Shown one piece after another: positions 13,407-13,477 of a stretch of 13,477 nt of DNA. This DNA comes from an uncultured Planctomycetota bacterium (GTDB lineage Bacteria; Planctomycetota; SZUA-567; JAFGNG01). The stretch spans positions 1-13,477 of the forward strand of contig CAMZKK010000237.1 of the NCBI GenBank assembly GCA_947311175.1, in the 5' to 3' direction. A model generated the notes under the pieces. It worked only from the letters and a program-made list of their open reading frames with translations. It was not told where the DNA came from and did not search any database. The position numbers and the translations under genes were made by a program. Position 1 is the stretch's first letter, and every line of letters starts with the position of its first letter.

Positions 13407-13477
13407 ATTTACTCTTATTCTAACATTCGCAATTATTTTTTTGATAGCTTTCTCCCACAAGGTAAAGGCTAATTATG
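13393..13477 (+). CDS. N-terminal fragment of an exported protein downstream of moxR
   Basis: The first 28 codons are visible before the window ends. They give a typical Sec signal peptide: basic start MRQTK, hydrophobic core FTLILTFAIIFLIAF, then SHKVKANY with a possible cleavage near the Ala. GAAAGGG at 13380-13386 is a strong ribosome binding site six bases before the ATG. It overlaps the moxR stop by 14 bases. The function cannot be told from this fragment; MoxR partners are often exported or membrane proteins. Confidence 0.6.
   Translation, partial: MRQTKFTLILTFAIIFLIAFSHKVKANY

Overview
The window is A+T-rich bacterial chromosome carrying eleven complete protein-coding genes, a gene fragment at each end, and several repeat-rich intergenic stretches. 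The organism looks like a Gram-negative-type bacterium: an ECF sigma/anti-sigma pair with an extracytoplasmic domain, a YihY/BrkB membrane protein, and a MoxR ATPase beside a membrane protein and an exported protein. The C-terminal style of the MoxR-linked membrane protein and the variant LysA recall PVC-type lineages such as Lentisphaerota, but this is recollection and weakly held.

Layout. (1) 1-246: the first codons of a leftward gene (possibly signal peptidase I) and a divergent promoter region. (2) 247-3234: a rightward cluster of an ECF sigma factor, an overlapping zinc-binding membrane anti-sigma factor, and a ketoacyl-synthase-like gene. The last lacks the catalytic cysteine and appears to have lost its 3' end through a one-base shift. 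(3) 5732 down to 3235: a leftward pair, a mannitol-1-phosphate 5-dehydrogenase-like enzyme and a YihY/BrkB membrane protein, overlapping by one base. (4) 5733-6172: a 440-bp divergent intergenic region with 15-bp inverted repeats and a 20-bp sequence shared, inverted, with the end of the ketoacyl-synthase-like gene. (5) 6173-9106: hisI, a diaminopimelate-decarboxylase-type gene, and a soluble histidine kinase fused to a C-terminal receiver. (6) 9314-12143: a SAM methyltransferase, a scramblase/LURP-one-like protein and a three-helix membrane protein with a cysteine cluster. (7) 12144-12401: a hairpin, an A+T-rich 14-bp tandem repeat and a 42-bp tandem repeat that folds into hairpins. (8) 12402-13477: a MoxR AAA+ ATPase overlapping the start of an exported protein that runs off the window.

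How the genes work together. The sigma and anti-sigma genes form a classic envelope-sensing pair, and the ketoacyl-synthase-like gene is probably co-transcribed with them. HisI and the LysA-type enzyme supply histidine and lysine/meso-diaminopimelate. The membrane protein, MoxR and exported protein look like a MoxR-type envelope module. No CRISPR array, tRNA, rRNA, transposase or phage gene is visible. The most notable items are the defective ketoacyl-synthase-like gene in a sigma-factor operon, the shared intergenic repeat sequences, and the hairpin-forming 42-bp repeats directly in front of moxR.
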